Source: Methanoculleus frigidifontis (GTDB lineage: Archaea > Halobacteriota > Methanomicrobia > Methanomicrobiales > Methanoculleaceae). From it: a stretch of 64,000 bases of DNA. The stretch covers positions 114,029-178,028 of the forward strand of contig NZ_VCYH01000007.1 of NCBI RefSeq assembly GCF_030464345.1. The letters run 5' to 3'. Positions 35,921 to 44,825 of this stretch are shown one piece after another; the first letter of the stretch is position 1; the number at the start of each line of letters is the position of its first letter. The translations under genes were made by a program, and so were the position numbers. The notes below the pieces were generated by a model that worked only from the letters and a program-made list of their open reading frames with translations, made no database searches and was not told where the DNA came from.

Positions 35921-36257
35921 ATTCGCTTGTGTTACTGGCATAGTAGAACCGTTCGCTTTCATCTGCACCTCGCGTAGCATGCCTTCCCGGGAAGGCTATC
36001 AGGATGACCGGGAAGAAGGCCGCCTGAGGAGTTCGGTCTCACGAGACGAACCTGGATGTGAAGTGGATCTGCAAAATTCTGCAGTGGATTGAGCGGTGTG
36101 ATGAGGATTGCGAGGCCCGGATTTGGGTACTTGGAGGGCTGGCAGGCGAGGAGCGGAGATCTTCAACGATCAGCGCCGGGGCCGGCGGGATGGTGGCGGA
36201 GGCGAGGAGATAGAACTGCAGGGGACTCTCCGGGGGGTACATCCGCCGGACACGGGA
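35918..36257. other. Intergenic region with weak repeat similarity
   Basis: 36030-36180 shows moderate similarity to 38040-38170 (for example gcggagatcttcaacgatca against ggaggttctcgacgttcagc), which precedes R3 copy 3. No gene is supported. Confidence 0.35.
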
Positions 36258-37736
36258 TCAGTCAGCATCGGCACCTCTCCCGCTTGAGAGATCGCTTGCC
36301 TCTCTTTCCAGATATCTCCTCCCCTTTTCGGTCAGGCAGTATTTTTGTGTCGGGCTTCGGGGTGAATCCGGCTGCGTCATCTCAACAAACCCTGCCTGAA
36401 TCGCCGGTTTCAGGTAATCGTACAGGAATGTGGGACGGTGCTTGAGTCCCAGACAGTGCATTGCATCTTTCGTCCTCAGTGGCTCCTTCATCAGACAGAT
36501 CATGAGGGCATATACTTGTTCGGTTACTTGTTCGGTTACTTGTTCTTCAGCCTCTTTTCCAGTTTTGTGCGGCATTCCGGGCGGGATGTTCTCCGCAAGA
36601 AAAACAGTAAACCGAACTTTCATCCCGATCTCTTCAATCACAGGCTCGGGCAGGTTTTGCCTCTCTGCCTCGTCCAGAATGCGGCGAAACCCGCTACCCC
36701 ACTGCTCGATCAGACCCAGTTCCCGGAACACGCGAGCTATGACGCGGTTGCGAATCTTAGATACACCCTGCCTCACATCCTCGATGGTCATGCCCGGAAG
36801 CAGAATTCCTGGATTTTCTATCTCTACCCGGTCGTCATAGATGGCAACCCGGAGGGGTGCACCGATCTGGGAATAATCGGCATGCACTATAGCGTTGATG
36901 GCCGCTTCGCGCACAATGGTCATGGGAATGCTCCAGACATCGCGACGGCGAATTTCCGATAGATCCGCCCCCCTCATCGCATGTTTTTTGATAAACTCAA
37001 TGACACGCTCGACGGCAATAGGCAGATGTTCATGAATCTCGGTATGATCAAAGATGACATTCTTTGTCGTGCCTGCAAAACGTCCGCATTGTATCCAGGC
37101 ATCAGGAAAATGCCCTTCGCGATCTCTTCCGAAGAGCAGCACCGCGCCGATGGTCGGAACAAGTCTCCCCTGCAGCGGTGTCAGCAGTTTTAGCGTGAGC
37201 ATCTCCTTTTCGCTGAGTTCTCGCTGTCCTGCAAAGAGCGCCCGGGCAACTGTCAGATCCAGCGCATCGGCGGTCAGTTCGGGCAGGGGCAGTTCGTCGA
37301 AGGCCGTTCCTCGAGCACTGCGCTCCAGTTCTGCGATCAGTTCTTTATCGGCTTTCCTGTTTGTTGAACCAAGGCGGACGTACACACCGTCGGCAGGACC
37401 TTCTTTCCGTATCCAATGAGGTCGGGAACCGCTGGGGTACACCTCCACCGCGAGCAGGGTTTTGTCCTCAACAGCGATCAGTTCCACATTGGGCACAAGC
37501 CGCGGCTCGATACTGTCAGCAATAAGATTGCACAATCGTTCTTCCTCATCCAGCGGGCTTGCAACTCCCAGTACCTCTTTTGAACCGTCTTCCACTCCGA
37601 TAAACAGACGTCCCCCGGCCGTGTTGGCAAACGCAACCAGTGTCTTGAGGATATTCCTGGGAGACGAAAGGTCTTGCTTGAACTCCAGCGTTTTACCTTC
37701 AGGCATTGAGAGCAGCTGGGTGACCGGGAGATTCAT
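36258..37736 (-). CDS. AlbA_2/Schlafen-like transcriptional regulator (RecG-related)
   Basis: 492 residues, full length. The N-terminal AlbA_2 domain (EGKTLEFKQDLSSPRNILKT, VAFANTAGGRLFIGVED) is followed by a HATPase_c_4-like part (REAAINAIVHADYSQIGAPL, RELGLIEQWGSGFRRILDEA). A VTEQVTEQV repeat links to a C-terminal winged helix ending in CLTEKGRRYLERE. Members are predicted DNA-binding regulators, often in defence islands; the target is unknown. It is intact, in contrast to the fragments at 32096 and 33640. Confidence 0.87.
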   Translation of the reverse strand: MNLPVTQLLSMPEGKTLEFKQDLSSPRNILKTLVAFANTAGGRLFIGVEDGSKEVLGVASPLDEEERLCNLIADSIEPRLVPNVELIAVEDKTLLAVEVYPSGSRPHWIRKEGPADGVYVRLGSTNRKADKELIAELERSARGTAFDELPLPELTADALDLTVARALFAGQRELSEKEMLTLKLLTPLQGRLVPTIGAVLLFGRDREGHFPDAWIQCGRFAGTTKNVIFDHTEIHEHLPIAVERVIEFIKKHAMRGADLSEIRRRDVWSIPMTIVREAAINAIVHADYSQIGAPLRVAIYDDRVEIENPGILLPGMTIEDVRQGVSKIRNRVIARVFRELGLIEQWGSGFRRILDEAERQNLPEPVIEEIGMKVRFTVFLAENIPPGMPHKTGKEAEEQVTEQVTEQVYALMICLMKEPLRTKDAMHCLGLKHRPTFLYDYLKPAIQAGFVEMTQPDSPRSPTQKYCLTEKGRRYLEREASDLSSGRGADAD

Positions 37737-38614
37737 GGGACCTCCTTTAGGGTGACCATGCCCGTTTTTCGTTTGCCATCTCCGGAATGGGATAGTGCCA
37801 TCACCTGAACGGTTTGCATTACTGCGCCATTAATCTGAGGGTTACCGGATGGACGTGATCGAAACAGACGGGCGACCGCTCTTCCCTGAGGCCGGAGCAA
37901 TAACGGCATGGTAAGCGTTATTTTGTCTCAGGAATTTTCAGGTACGGCCCTCGTGGTCAGCCTTTTTCCCTTCGATCCCCAACTCTCATCCGGGAGGGTA
38001 CCGGGATGATGGGGGGATATGACCACTTGAGAGCCCGGTCATACAGAAAAACTTGCATGTAAATCGGATCTGCCGGTTGCGATGTTCCGTCTGGAGCGGA
38101 GCTCGAGAAGACGGAAGGTCTTCGAGTGCGGGAGGTTCTCGACGTTCAGCGCCGGGATGGGGGGGCAGCGACCGTGAAGGTATTGGGCAGGGGGTGAAGG
38201 GAGGGTGACCGAAGGCATGGATGGTCGAAGGAGTGCCACGATAGGATGACTTCACAATCCGCGCACATTTTCGATGTGAATAGACCGGAATGTGAAGTTA
38301 CCGTCCTGATCACATTTGCTTCACGCGATAAGTATACGTCCCCCCTTTTTCCTTCAATGCCAGCCTGCGGTTCGTCTTTTGGAGTTGTTACACTTTTCGG
38401 ACTTCATGATTGAGTGGTCGATCAGGCGAGATCGCCCGGTATCCCAAGAACGTCGTCTGCTTCAAAGAGTCTTGCCATACAGTGTAGCAGAGACTGCTGC
38501 ATATCAAAAGATATATCTCTGCCGGTTCTCTACTCATAAATTACTACAGAATGCCGCAAAAAACCGAAAACTGGGTGCCCGAAACAGGGAGTGCGTGAGG
38601 AGAAGGCAGGAGAT
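37737..38614. repeat. Long intergenic region with R3 copy 3
   Basis: R3 recurs at 38195-38280 (gaaggcatggatggtcgaag, gatgacttcacaatc) with a diverged palindrome after it. The preceding 37990-38170 resembles 36030-36180. Near 38530 ctcataaattactacag may be the TATA region of the HD gene. Nothing else was recognised. It may be a repeat copy whose isomerase part was deleted. Confidence 0.55.
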
Positions 38615-39916
38615 ATGATCGCAAAGAATAACCATGAGATCAGAGATCCGATCTACGCGTTCGTCCATATGGACTCGGGTGAGCGGCAGGTTCTGAACTC
38701 CGCACCGGTCCAACGCCTTCGCCATATCCATCAACTTGCATTGACCAGCTCGGTCTATCCGGGTGCAACCCACAGACGGTTCGAACACTCGCTCGGCGTC
38801 ATGGAACTGGCAACCCGGATCTATAACTCCGTTATGGAAAACGGATCTGCCGATATCTTGGATATCGACGGTGAGTACGAGAAGACGTATTATCAGCGTG
38901 TTTTGAGACTGGCCGCTCTTGTCCACGATATCGGCCATGCGCCCTTCTCCCATGCTTCAGAGGACCTTTTTCCTCGGAACTGCGATCACGAGCTGATGAC
39001 GCTCCGGCTCATCGAGAGTGAAGAGATGGAGAAACTCTGGAGGAAGCTGAAAGTCCAGACAGAGGATGTGGCAAAACTCGCCCTTGGGCCGAAGCATTAC
39101 ACAAAGGATATCTTTTCAAACACGGAAGCAATCCTCTCGGAGATCATTACGGGAGACACCTTCGGCGCCGATCGGATGGACTATCTTCTGCGGGATTCGC
39201 ACCATACCGGGGTCGCATACGGCAGGTTCGACCACTATCGCCTGATAGAGACTCTCACAGTTCTCCCGAAAGCTTATGAAGACGGATCGACGGAGCCTGC
39301 CCTCGGCGTGGAGGGCGGGGGGCTTCAATCGGCAGAAGCACTCCTGCTTGCTCGCTACTTTATGTTCAGCCAGTTATACTTTCACCCCGTCCGGCGCATC
39401 TATGATATCCATCTGAAAGAGTTCTTACGTGCATGGCTTGACGGGGGCTGGTTCCCGACGAACGTCGCGGAACATCTCGATCTCACCGACAACGAGGTGA
39501 TGTCTGCTATCTGGAAAGCCAGCAGAGACCCGGGGCTTCCCGGGCATGACGCCGCACAGAGGATCGTGATGCGAAACCATTACCGGGTGTTGTATACACG
39601 AAACCCGAACGATATCCTGAAGAACAGGGAGGCGGGACTTGCTATCTATGCGGCGGCATGTGCAGAGTTCGGCGAGGAGAACGTACGTCACGACAGACCG
39701 AAGAAATCGGCAGGGCGCGTGATCTTCCCCGTCCTCGAACTCGATGAGAGGATTGTCTCTTCCCTCTCAAAGTCCGATACCCTTCAGCATGTACCTGAAG
39801 CGGCGGCGGATACGGTCTATATCCGCTCGACGCTGCTCGATGCCGGGAGAAGATGGCTGAACAAATACCGCGAAAGTATTATTGAATCTGCATTGAAATT
39901 GGAGGACGAACTATGA
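38615..39916 (+). CDS. HD-domain phosphohydrolase (dNTPase-like)
   Basis: 433 residues from the ATG at 38615; a GTG eight codons upstream is an alternative. RRFEHSLGVMELA (H58), LVHDIGHAPFSH (H104, D105) and TFGADRMDYLLRDS form the metal site of HD hydrolases related to SAMHD1 and dGTPase. Relatives cut dNTPs into nucleoside and triphosphate. It overlaps the next gene by four bases. dNTP-depleting HD enzymes are known antiviral factors, so a defence role is a reasonable hypothesis in this island. Confidence 0.83.
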   Translation: MIAKNNHEIRDPIYAFVHMDSGERQVLNSAPVQRLRHIHQLALTSSVYPGATHRRFEHSLGVMELATRIYNSVMENGSADILDIDGEYEKTYYQRVLRLAALVHDIGHAPFSHASEDLFPRNCDHELMTLRLIESEEMEKLWRKLKVQTEDVAKLALGPKHYTKDIFSNTEAILSEIITGDTFGADRMDYLLRDSHHTGVAYGRFDHYRLIETLTVLPKAYEDGSTEPALGVEGGGLQSAEALLLARYFMFSQLYFHPVRRIYDIHLKEFLRAWLDGGWFPTNVAEHLDLTDNEVMSAIWKASRDPGLPGHDAAQRIVMRNHYRVLYTRNPNDILKNREAGLAIYAAACAEFGEENVRHDRPKKSAGRVIFPVLELDERIVSSLSKSDTLQHVPEAAADTVYIRSTLLDAGRRWLNKYRESIIESALKLEDEL

Positions 39917-40479
39917 AACAGATACAGAGGGACGGACTGCTGTTCGAACTCATAGACGAGCTCACGAAGTACGGAAGCTGGTGCGGCGAGACGCATATCC
40001 AGAAAGCTGCTTATTTCCTCGAAGAGATGCTGGGCGTATCCCTGGGGCTCCCGTACATTCTGTACAAGCACGGCCCCTTCTCCTTCGATCTCTCGGACGA
40101 ACTGGCATCGATGCGGGCCGATGCCCTCCTCGCATGGGAGATCAGACCCGGACCGTACGGAAACACCCTCAAGACGACGCGGGAGAGCGAGAGGTTAAAG
40201 GCGAACGTACCCCGGACGCTGGAGAGGTACCGGCCCGCAATAACCTTTGTTGCCCGGAAGTTCGGACAGAAGGGAGTGAAGGACCTCGAGAAGATCTCGA
40301 CGGCACTGTACGTGACGAAAACGATGCAGGGCGAGGGTTGCGACGCCAGGGCACGGCAGATCGTCGGACTGAAACCTCATATCTCATTCGATGAGGCGAA
40401 AGAGGCGGTTCGCTTCGTCGACGAGATGATGGCGGAAGCGGAGCCGGTGATCAGGAGCGTTGCGGGAGAGACGGTCTGA
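39913..40479 (+). CDS. SocA/Panacea-like hypothetical protein, partner of HD gene
   Basis: 188 residues. HIQKAAYFLEEMLGVSLGLP then YILYKHGPFSFDLSDELASM recalls the DUF4065/SocA (Panacea) pattern of a helix ending in YF, then Y-x-YGPFS. Panacea proteins are antitoxins or adaptors in several toxin systems. The four-base overlap shows co-translation with the HD hydrolase. The family match is by eye only, so the assignment is tentative. Confidence 0.65.
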   Translation: MKQIQRDGLLFELIDELTKYGSWCGETHIQKAAYFLEEMLGVSLGLPYILYKHGPFSFDLSDELASMRADALLAWEIRPGPYGNTLKTTRESERLKANVPRTLERYRPAITFVARKFGQKGVKDLEKISTALYVTKTMQGEGCDARARQIVGLKPHISFDEAKEAVRFVDEMMAEAEPVIRSVAGETV

Positions 40480-40564
40480 GCTTCCGGGATGACGAGCAAG
40501 TGACCACTCGCTTTACAATGATTCTGCCTGGTTCATCAAGGGTGAAGATTACATACAGTTCCCC
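40480..40564. other. Short convergent gap
   Basis: Between the SocA-like gene and the separated 3' end of the C39-like gene. AT content rises sharply here, marking the edge of the AT-rich block. Confidence 0.3.
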
Positions 40565-40740
40565 TTATGGCCTTTTGTTTGGATTAGAACGGAATAATGG
40601 CAGTGCATCGTAGAGAGGTTTCTTAAATTCTTTTATTTTCCTTTCACCTTCTTCGTGCCATAATAGAAACTGTGGTAATGTTATTAAGACAGGCCTGGGG
40701 TTTTTATTGGAAACGCTCGCATCGAATATGATGTTTCCAA
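40565..40740 (-). pseudogene. Severed 3' end of the C39-like peptidase gene
   Basis: Read on the minus strand from the target duplication, this stretch continues the interrupted gene in phase: NIIFDASVSNKNPRPVLITL, PQFLLWHEEGERKIKEFKKP and ALPLFRSNPNKRP, with its natural stop at 40565-40567. Removing the insertion and one copy of TCCAA rejoins it with the reading frame at 41822. Confidence 0.85.
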
Positions 40741-41824
40741 TAGGAGTTACGCAGAACTCTTGCTCCTCCGCTCAGAGCGCATATTTCGGATCGTGCACGT
40801 ACTCCGTGATCGCTGTCTTCACAATGTCCCATTTCGCCTGATAGATGGTAATATCCTGCCGTTGCTGCACCGCCTCCAGCCGGATATATGCCCGGAGTGA
40901 GCAGTTAATGTGATTGCGTTGACCGGCCTCCTTGCGGATTTTACAATCCTCGACACAGCAGAGTTCCTTCAACGCCCGGTGAAAATTCTCGATCGACCAG
41001 CAGATCGCCTGCAGGTTCCTTCGATCGGTCAGATCCATGGTGAGACAATTGGTCGCCCAATACTGGTCTTTCCCGGTTTTGTTGACGGTATGAAACACTT
41101 TCACGAACCCATACTTCTTCATATGGACAACCATGCCGTCGTCAGGAACTTCAAGCGTTTCTACCGGTCGGTTCTCCGTATCATCCGGATTGACCATCCG
41201 GTTCTTTTTGATCCGGGTAAACCACTGCCACCCCAATCGGTCGAGGCATTTCAGGTTGTCAATGCCCGAATACCAGCTGTCAAACAGAACAAATGCAGGC
41301 TGAAATCCCCGTGCTGCGGCAGTCTTGAGCATCGCCCGGAGATGATCGTTCTTGGTGAGGTGGTCGGTGTCGAAGTCGTAGATCCGGTAATCCACCGGAT
41401 ATGTATGCTCGCCGTCGGTCCAGACCAGGGTAACGAGACCAATCCCTTTGATGACCTGATGCTGGTTGCCGCTCCACTGGTAGTAGGTCAGCGCCATCTT
41501 CTCGGAATGGACTTTATCGAGGACGGTATCGTCGACAATGAGCCAGCCGGTGCGTTTCTCGATGAACGGTTCAACCTCCTCCCAGAGCGTCTCCGGGGGT
41601 AAGGACTGTCGTGTGAGAAAGCGGTTGAACGTATCATGCGTCACTACAAAACCGTCTTTGCAAAAGCATTCGGCGGCTTTGACGCAGGAGACATCGCACT
41701 GGGCAGCTACGAGAAAGTTAATGTAATCTCTGTCTGATATCCGGGAAGGACGAACCACGGAAATATATTCAGTGATTATTATATATTTATCTTTGGGTGC
41801 ATGGACGGAAGCGCGTAACTCCTA
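40741..41824 (-). mobile_element. Insertion sequence, 1084 bp, with 12-bp inverted repeats and 5-bp target duplication
   Basis: The ends are TAGGAGTTACGC (40741-40752) and GCGTAACTCCTA (41813-41824), perfect inverted repeats. The flanks are both TCCAA (40736-40740 and 41825-41829), a 5-bp target duplication. It carries one transposase gene. Intact ends and duplication point to a recent insertion. Confidence 0.92.
40772..41758 (-). CDS. DDE transposase (IS701/IS4-like)
   Basis: 328 residues. WLIVDDTVLDKVHSEKM gives the first acidic pair, AFVLFDSWYSGIDNLKCL the second, and SIENFHRALKELCCVEDCKI the final catalytic glutamate. The H-Y/F-x-R-x-x-K spacing suggests the IS4/IS701 clan, but the exact family was not fixed. 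The N-terminus (DRDYINFLVAAQCDVSCVKA) is helical. It fills the IS between its inverted repeats and looks active. Confidence 0.85.
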   Translation of the reverse strand: MVRPSRISDRDYINFLVAAQCDVSCVKAAECFCKDGFVVTHDTFNRFLTRQSLPPETLWEEVEPFIEKRTGWLIVDDTVLDKVHSEKMALTYYQWSGNQHQVIKGIGLVTLVWTDGEHTYPVDYRIYDFDTDHLTKNDHLRAMLKTAAARGFQPAFVLFDSWYSGIDNLKCLDRLGWQWFTRIKKNRMVNPDDTENRPVETLEVPDDGMVVHMKKYGFVKVFHTVNKTGKDQYWATNCLTMDLTDRRNLQAICWSIENFHRALKELCCVEDCKIRKEAGQRNHINCSLRAYIRLEAVQQRQDITIYQAKWDIVKTAITEYVHDPKYAL

Positions 41825-43129
41825 TCCAATAGAAAGATCTGATATCTTCAATTCGGGATTACTCATCTCGAATACCCAGACGTACTGAGGGACATCGGCT
41901 CTTGAGAAGGTATTTGTGATCTGCTCTGGATATTTTGTTCTATCTGTAAACCAAAATTTCACTCTCTGTGAACGCATTAGATATGCCCTATAGATGATTT
42001 TTCCATCTGCAATTATTCCACGGATTTTGTCGTCGAATAATGCAATTGTTTCTACCGTCTTGGTCAGCAAAAGTCTAACGAAATTGTAGTGATACGTGTT
42101 TTCCGGAAGTATAACAACCGCTTCTAACAGGCACGTGTCGATGAAGTCTCGCGGAATTGTTATGAACGGGGATGCACTTACATCGTGTACAATAAAAGTA
42201 TCTATTTCCCCGTTATCATCCAAAGTATGTCCGATTGCGACAACAGCATGGCAATCATCGGGCGGATTTCCGCTGTCATGCTCGGTGGCAGGGTAACCTG
42301 GAATATTCAATAGATCTGCGTACTTAAATACTAGATAAACGGGTATCTCCGATTCGATGTAGGGGTATAACACACTAGAATCCATCAGATTGTAGTTCTT
42401 TTTCTCCCGCCATATGTGATCGTACAGATGCTTCAACTTACATTCTTGCTTGCATTCGCCACTTTCGAACTTTCTTTCTATGTCGTCGTATAAGTCCTGT
42501 TTACAATTTCCATAGTAATAGTAATAGGAATAGCCCAGTTTTTCGATTAAGCGGTCAAAATCACGAGCCTCTATCGGTCTACTGCCGTTCTTTTTCGGTA
42601 GGTTGTCGATTATTTCGTAAAGGGAGAGATACTGCCTGCCCAACTCGTTGGAAAGAGACGTAAATATTATCCACATGCTCGCCGGAGCACACCAGGACAG
42701 CCGTTGATCGGGGATAATGTAAGGAACTGTCCTGATCACCGGATCGCTAAAATCATCGGATTTATACATCTTCTGACATGTTACGAAAAAATTTTCCTTC
42801 TCCGGGATCGGAAGGAAAGCATCGCTGACTGTCGGCGAGATTGGTCGAAAGTCGATATGCCCTATGTGCCTGTGACGGCTATATGAGTCATGATTGGAAG
42901 ATGAAATATCTACATACCATCTCGTGGCTGCCAGATGGGCTCTGTTTAAAGATTCGGAATCGAGATCAACTATCTTTTGCGAGAAGAGTTTCTTTTCTGC
43001 TTCCCACTCTTTACAATTAACAGAATGAATAACCAAGCTTTTTCTTAATTGCCCGTCGTACGACGTTTCGGAGATCCGATTCAGGATTGATTCAGCCTGA
43101 GAAACGAACGATTCGTTATATCGACCCAT
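41822..43129 (-). pseudogene. C39-like papain-fold peptidase, interrupted by IS
   Basis: The remaining 435 residues include VPYIIPDQRLSWCAPASMWI, with the putative catalytic Cys147 after a conserved glutamine, and DDCHAVVAIGHTLDDNG with the histidine, then IVHDVSASP with an aspartate. This is the C39/papain-like layout. The stop codon at 41822-41824 is supplied by the IS end; the natural 3' end lies at 40565-40740. It is third in a set of small AT-rich genes. Loss of the last 58 residues may inactivate it. Confidence 0.75.
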
Positions 43130-43135
43130 ACCTGG

Positions 43136-43372
43136 TCAATCGGTTGGGAGTGAATAACGAATTGCGTTACTCTGCCATTCCATCATGTTATCGAACAGGT
43201 CCCAGCAATCCTGATTTAATTCATCGAATAATTTATTTTTATCCAGGTATCTTTTATCCGATAATTGAAGTTCAGATTCCAGAACAATTTCAAGCCATAC
43301 ACACTTGACAGGAAAGCCTGTTTGATTTTCGGTGTTCACTCTATCAGGTGTATGATTGGCCACCTTTCCCAT
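43136..43372 (-). CDS. Small hypothetical protein upstream of C39-like gene
   Basis: 78 residues from the ATG at 43372; a TTG six bases earlier is adjacent to the previous stop. VWLEIVLESELQLSDKRYLD and LNQDCWDLFDNMMEWQSNAI suggest a helical, acidic protein. It ends 6 bases before the peptidase gene start and is likely in the same operon. No family was recognised. Confidence 0.55.
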   Translation of the reverse strand: MGKVANHTPDRVNTENQTGFPVKCVWLEIVLESELQLSDKRYLDKNKLFDELNQDCWDLFDNMMEWQSNAIRYSLPTD

Positions 43373-43378
43373 AACCAA

Positions 43379-43522
43379 TCAACCTGATATTTTGATTTTG
43401 CTCTTTTTAGCCAGACCTTCCTCGATCTCTTTCTCCAGCTGTTTGGTCTCTTTTTTTCCCCGGATAATATTTGCATATGAAGCTTTAATCGGGAGGAAAG
43501 TTGCCCGGTTGCTTTGTGTCAT
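43379..43522 (-). CDS. Very small Lys-rich protein (47 residues)
   Basis: ATG at 43522, stop at 43379-43381: MTQSNRATFLPIKASYANII, then KKETKQLEKEIEEGLAKKSK. A charged amphipathic helix fills the second half. It directly precedes the 78-residue gene with no gap, and an AT-rich stretch upstream (atatcatataa-like near 43540) could be the promoter. It could be an antitoxin or peptide partner of the peptidase; nothing proves this. Confidence 0.5.
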   Translation of the reverse strand: MTQSNRATFLPIKASYANIIRGKKETKQLEKEIEEGLAKKSKIKISG

Positions 43523-43621
43523 AAGTACCATCATATCATTTTATGATATATAACCATATTCATTTGCCTCAAAAGGGCTGCCGTAAAAGGTCCTCTCGAC
43601 GCATGCATTACGGACATTTGG

Positions 43622-44623
43622 CTAATTCGGCCGCTCAAATAAATTAATCTGCTGTATTGTTATCATGGATGGGTTCGTCGTACTGTTGCAGTTGCCAAGC
43701 CACGGACAGGCACCGTGCACCAAAAAGGACAGTGTGAATATTCCGATCAACTCGACGATCAGGATAGCAACAAGGGCGATATACACCTTGTTATAGAACT
43801 CGAGATCACGATCGAGATCTTTGAGGAACAGCCACCCTTTGATAATGACCAGCGTCGTAATTACAAAGACCGGGTACGTAACGAAAAGGCTGGAATCATT
43901 CAGTAAGCCGTTATTAAAGGAATAAAAGAGACCTACGGGGAGGAAAAATGCCGATATCCCGCCAAAAGCCAGGCCCACCCGTATCCAGTTCAATAGCCGT
44001 TTGGGAACGTCGTGCCTGTGCGTAACTCTCAGCGTCCGCTTTGCGGCATCGCCCTTAAACGAAAGATATGCGCGCCTTCCGCTTTTATGGCCGACCAATA
44101 CCCTCTCTCGGACAAGCCTCATGAGTTCGTCCTTATCGAGTTCCGCTCCGTCCCGGTCGACTATGTCCACAGTGTCATCGAAGTCGAAATGCTCTGCCGC
44201 CTCGATTATTACGTAGGAATTTACCTGGTCAGCCATTTCAAAGTGAAATCTGACATACTTCGCGTTTTCATATTTGGCTTCCTCGTCATCATTCGAAGAG
44301 GGAGAGAAGTTCTGAAATGTGATGGTGCGTCGAGACCGTGGCTTTAACTCCCGGTTTTGCGGCAGATAGATGTTGATGAGATAGTCCGAACAACCTTCCC
44401 GTCCTGCTTCCTGTGCCTTTGCGAATTCCAGAAGTTCGCCGTTCGTATCGGTGATCTTTAAAAAAGGCTTGTACTCCCCGAGATCATACTGTATAATATT
44501 AATACACTCTGTATCTTCATTCGAGAACGTGATCTCGCTTATTGCCGTGTACGACGAAAGCGTTTCGAACCGAAAGAGATAACGAACCCTCTCAATCTTT
44601 GTCTTAACATATTCTTCAGCCAT
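43622..44623 (-). CDS. Hypothetical membrane protein with three C-terminal helices
   Basis: 333 residues. The first 215 residues look soluble and beta-rich (FRFETLSSYTAISEITFSNE, RSRRTITFQNFSPSS, HFDFDDTVDIVDRDG). Three hydrophobic segments follow: GLAFGGISAFFLPVGLFYSF, FVTYPVFVITTLVIIKGWLF and IALVAILIVELIGIFTLSFL. It is probably anchored in the cytoplasmic membrane with a cytosolic sensor-like part. No family was recognised. Its AT-rich style matches the neighbouring C39 operon, suggesting joint acquisition. Confidence 0.65.
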   Translation of the reverse strand: MAEEYVKTKIERVRYLFRFETLSSYTAISEITFSNEDTECINIIQYDLGEYKPFLKITDTNGELLEFAKAQEAGREGCSDYLINIYLPQNRELKPRSRRTITFQNFSPSSNDDEEAKYENAKYVRFHFEMADQVNSYVIIEAAEHFDFDDTVDIVDRDGAELDKDELMRLVRERVLVGHKSGRRAYLSFKGDAAKRTLRVTHRHDVPKRLLNWIRVGLAFGGISAFFLPVGLFYSFNNGLLNDSSLFVTYPVFVITTLVIIKGWLFLKDLDRDLEFYNKVYIALVAILIVELIGIFTLSFLVHGACPWLGNCNSTTNPSMITIQQINLFERPN

Positions 44624-44825
44624 ACCACGCGACCCGGTTAAATCCTGAGAAGGCTATCCCATATCAATGGAAAGAGGCGTTCTCATAAATATCTTCTTAT
44701 TTCCGGTTGTGGAAACGCCCCCAATCGCAAAATGGGTCGTTTTGCCTATCAGATGGGTGAACGGAGATGATATGAGCCGTAACGCCCCTGGTATGAGTTA
44801 AAGAGACGTGACAACCGAACATATC

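Noticed and set aside
43356..43553. 65-codon plus-strand hydrophobic frame
   Set aside because: It is antisense to the 47-residue and 78-residue minus-strand genes, which fit the operon better; its hydrophobicity comes from the AT-rich complement.
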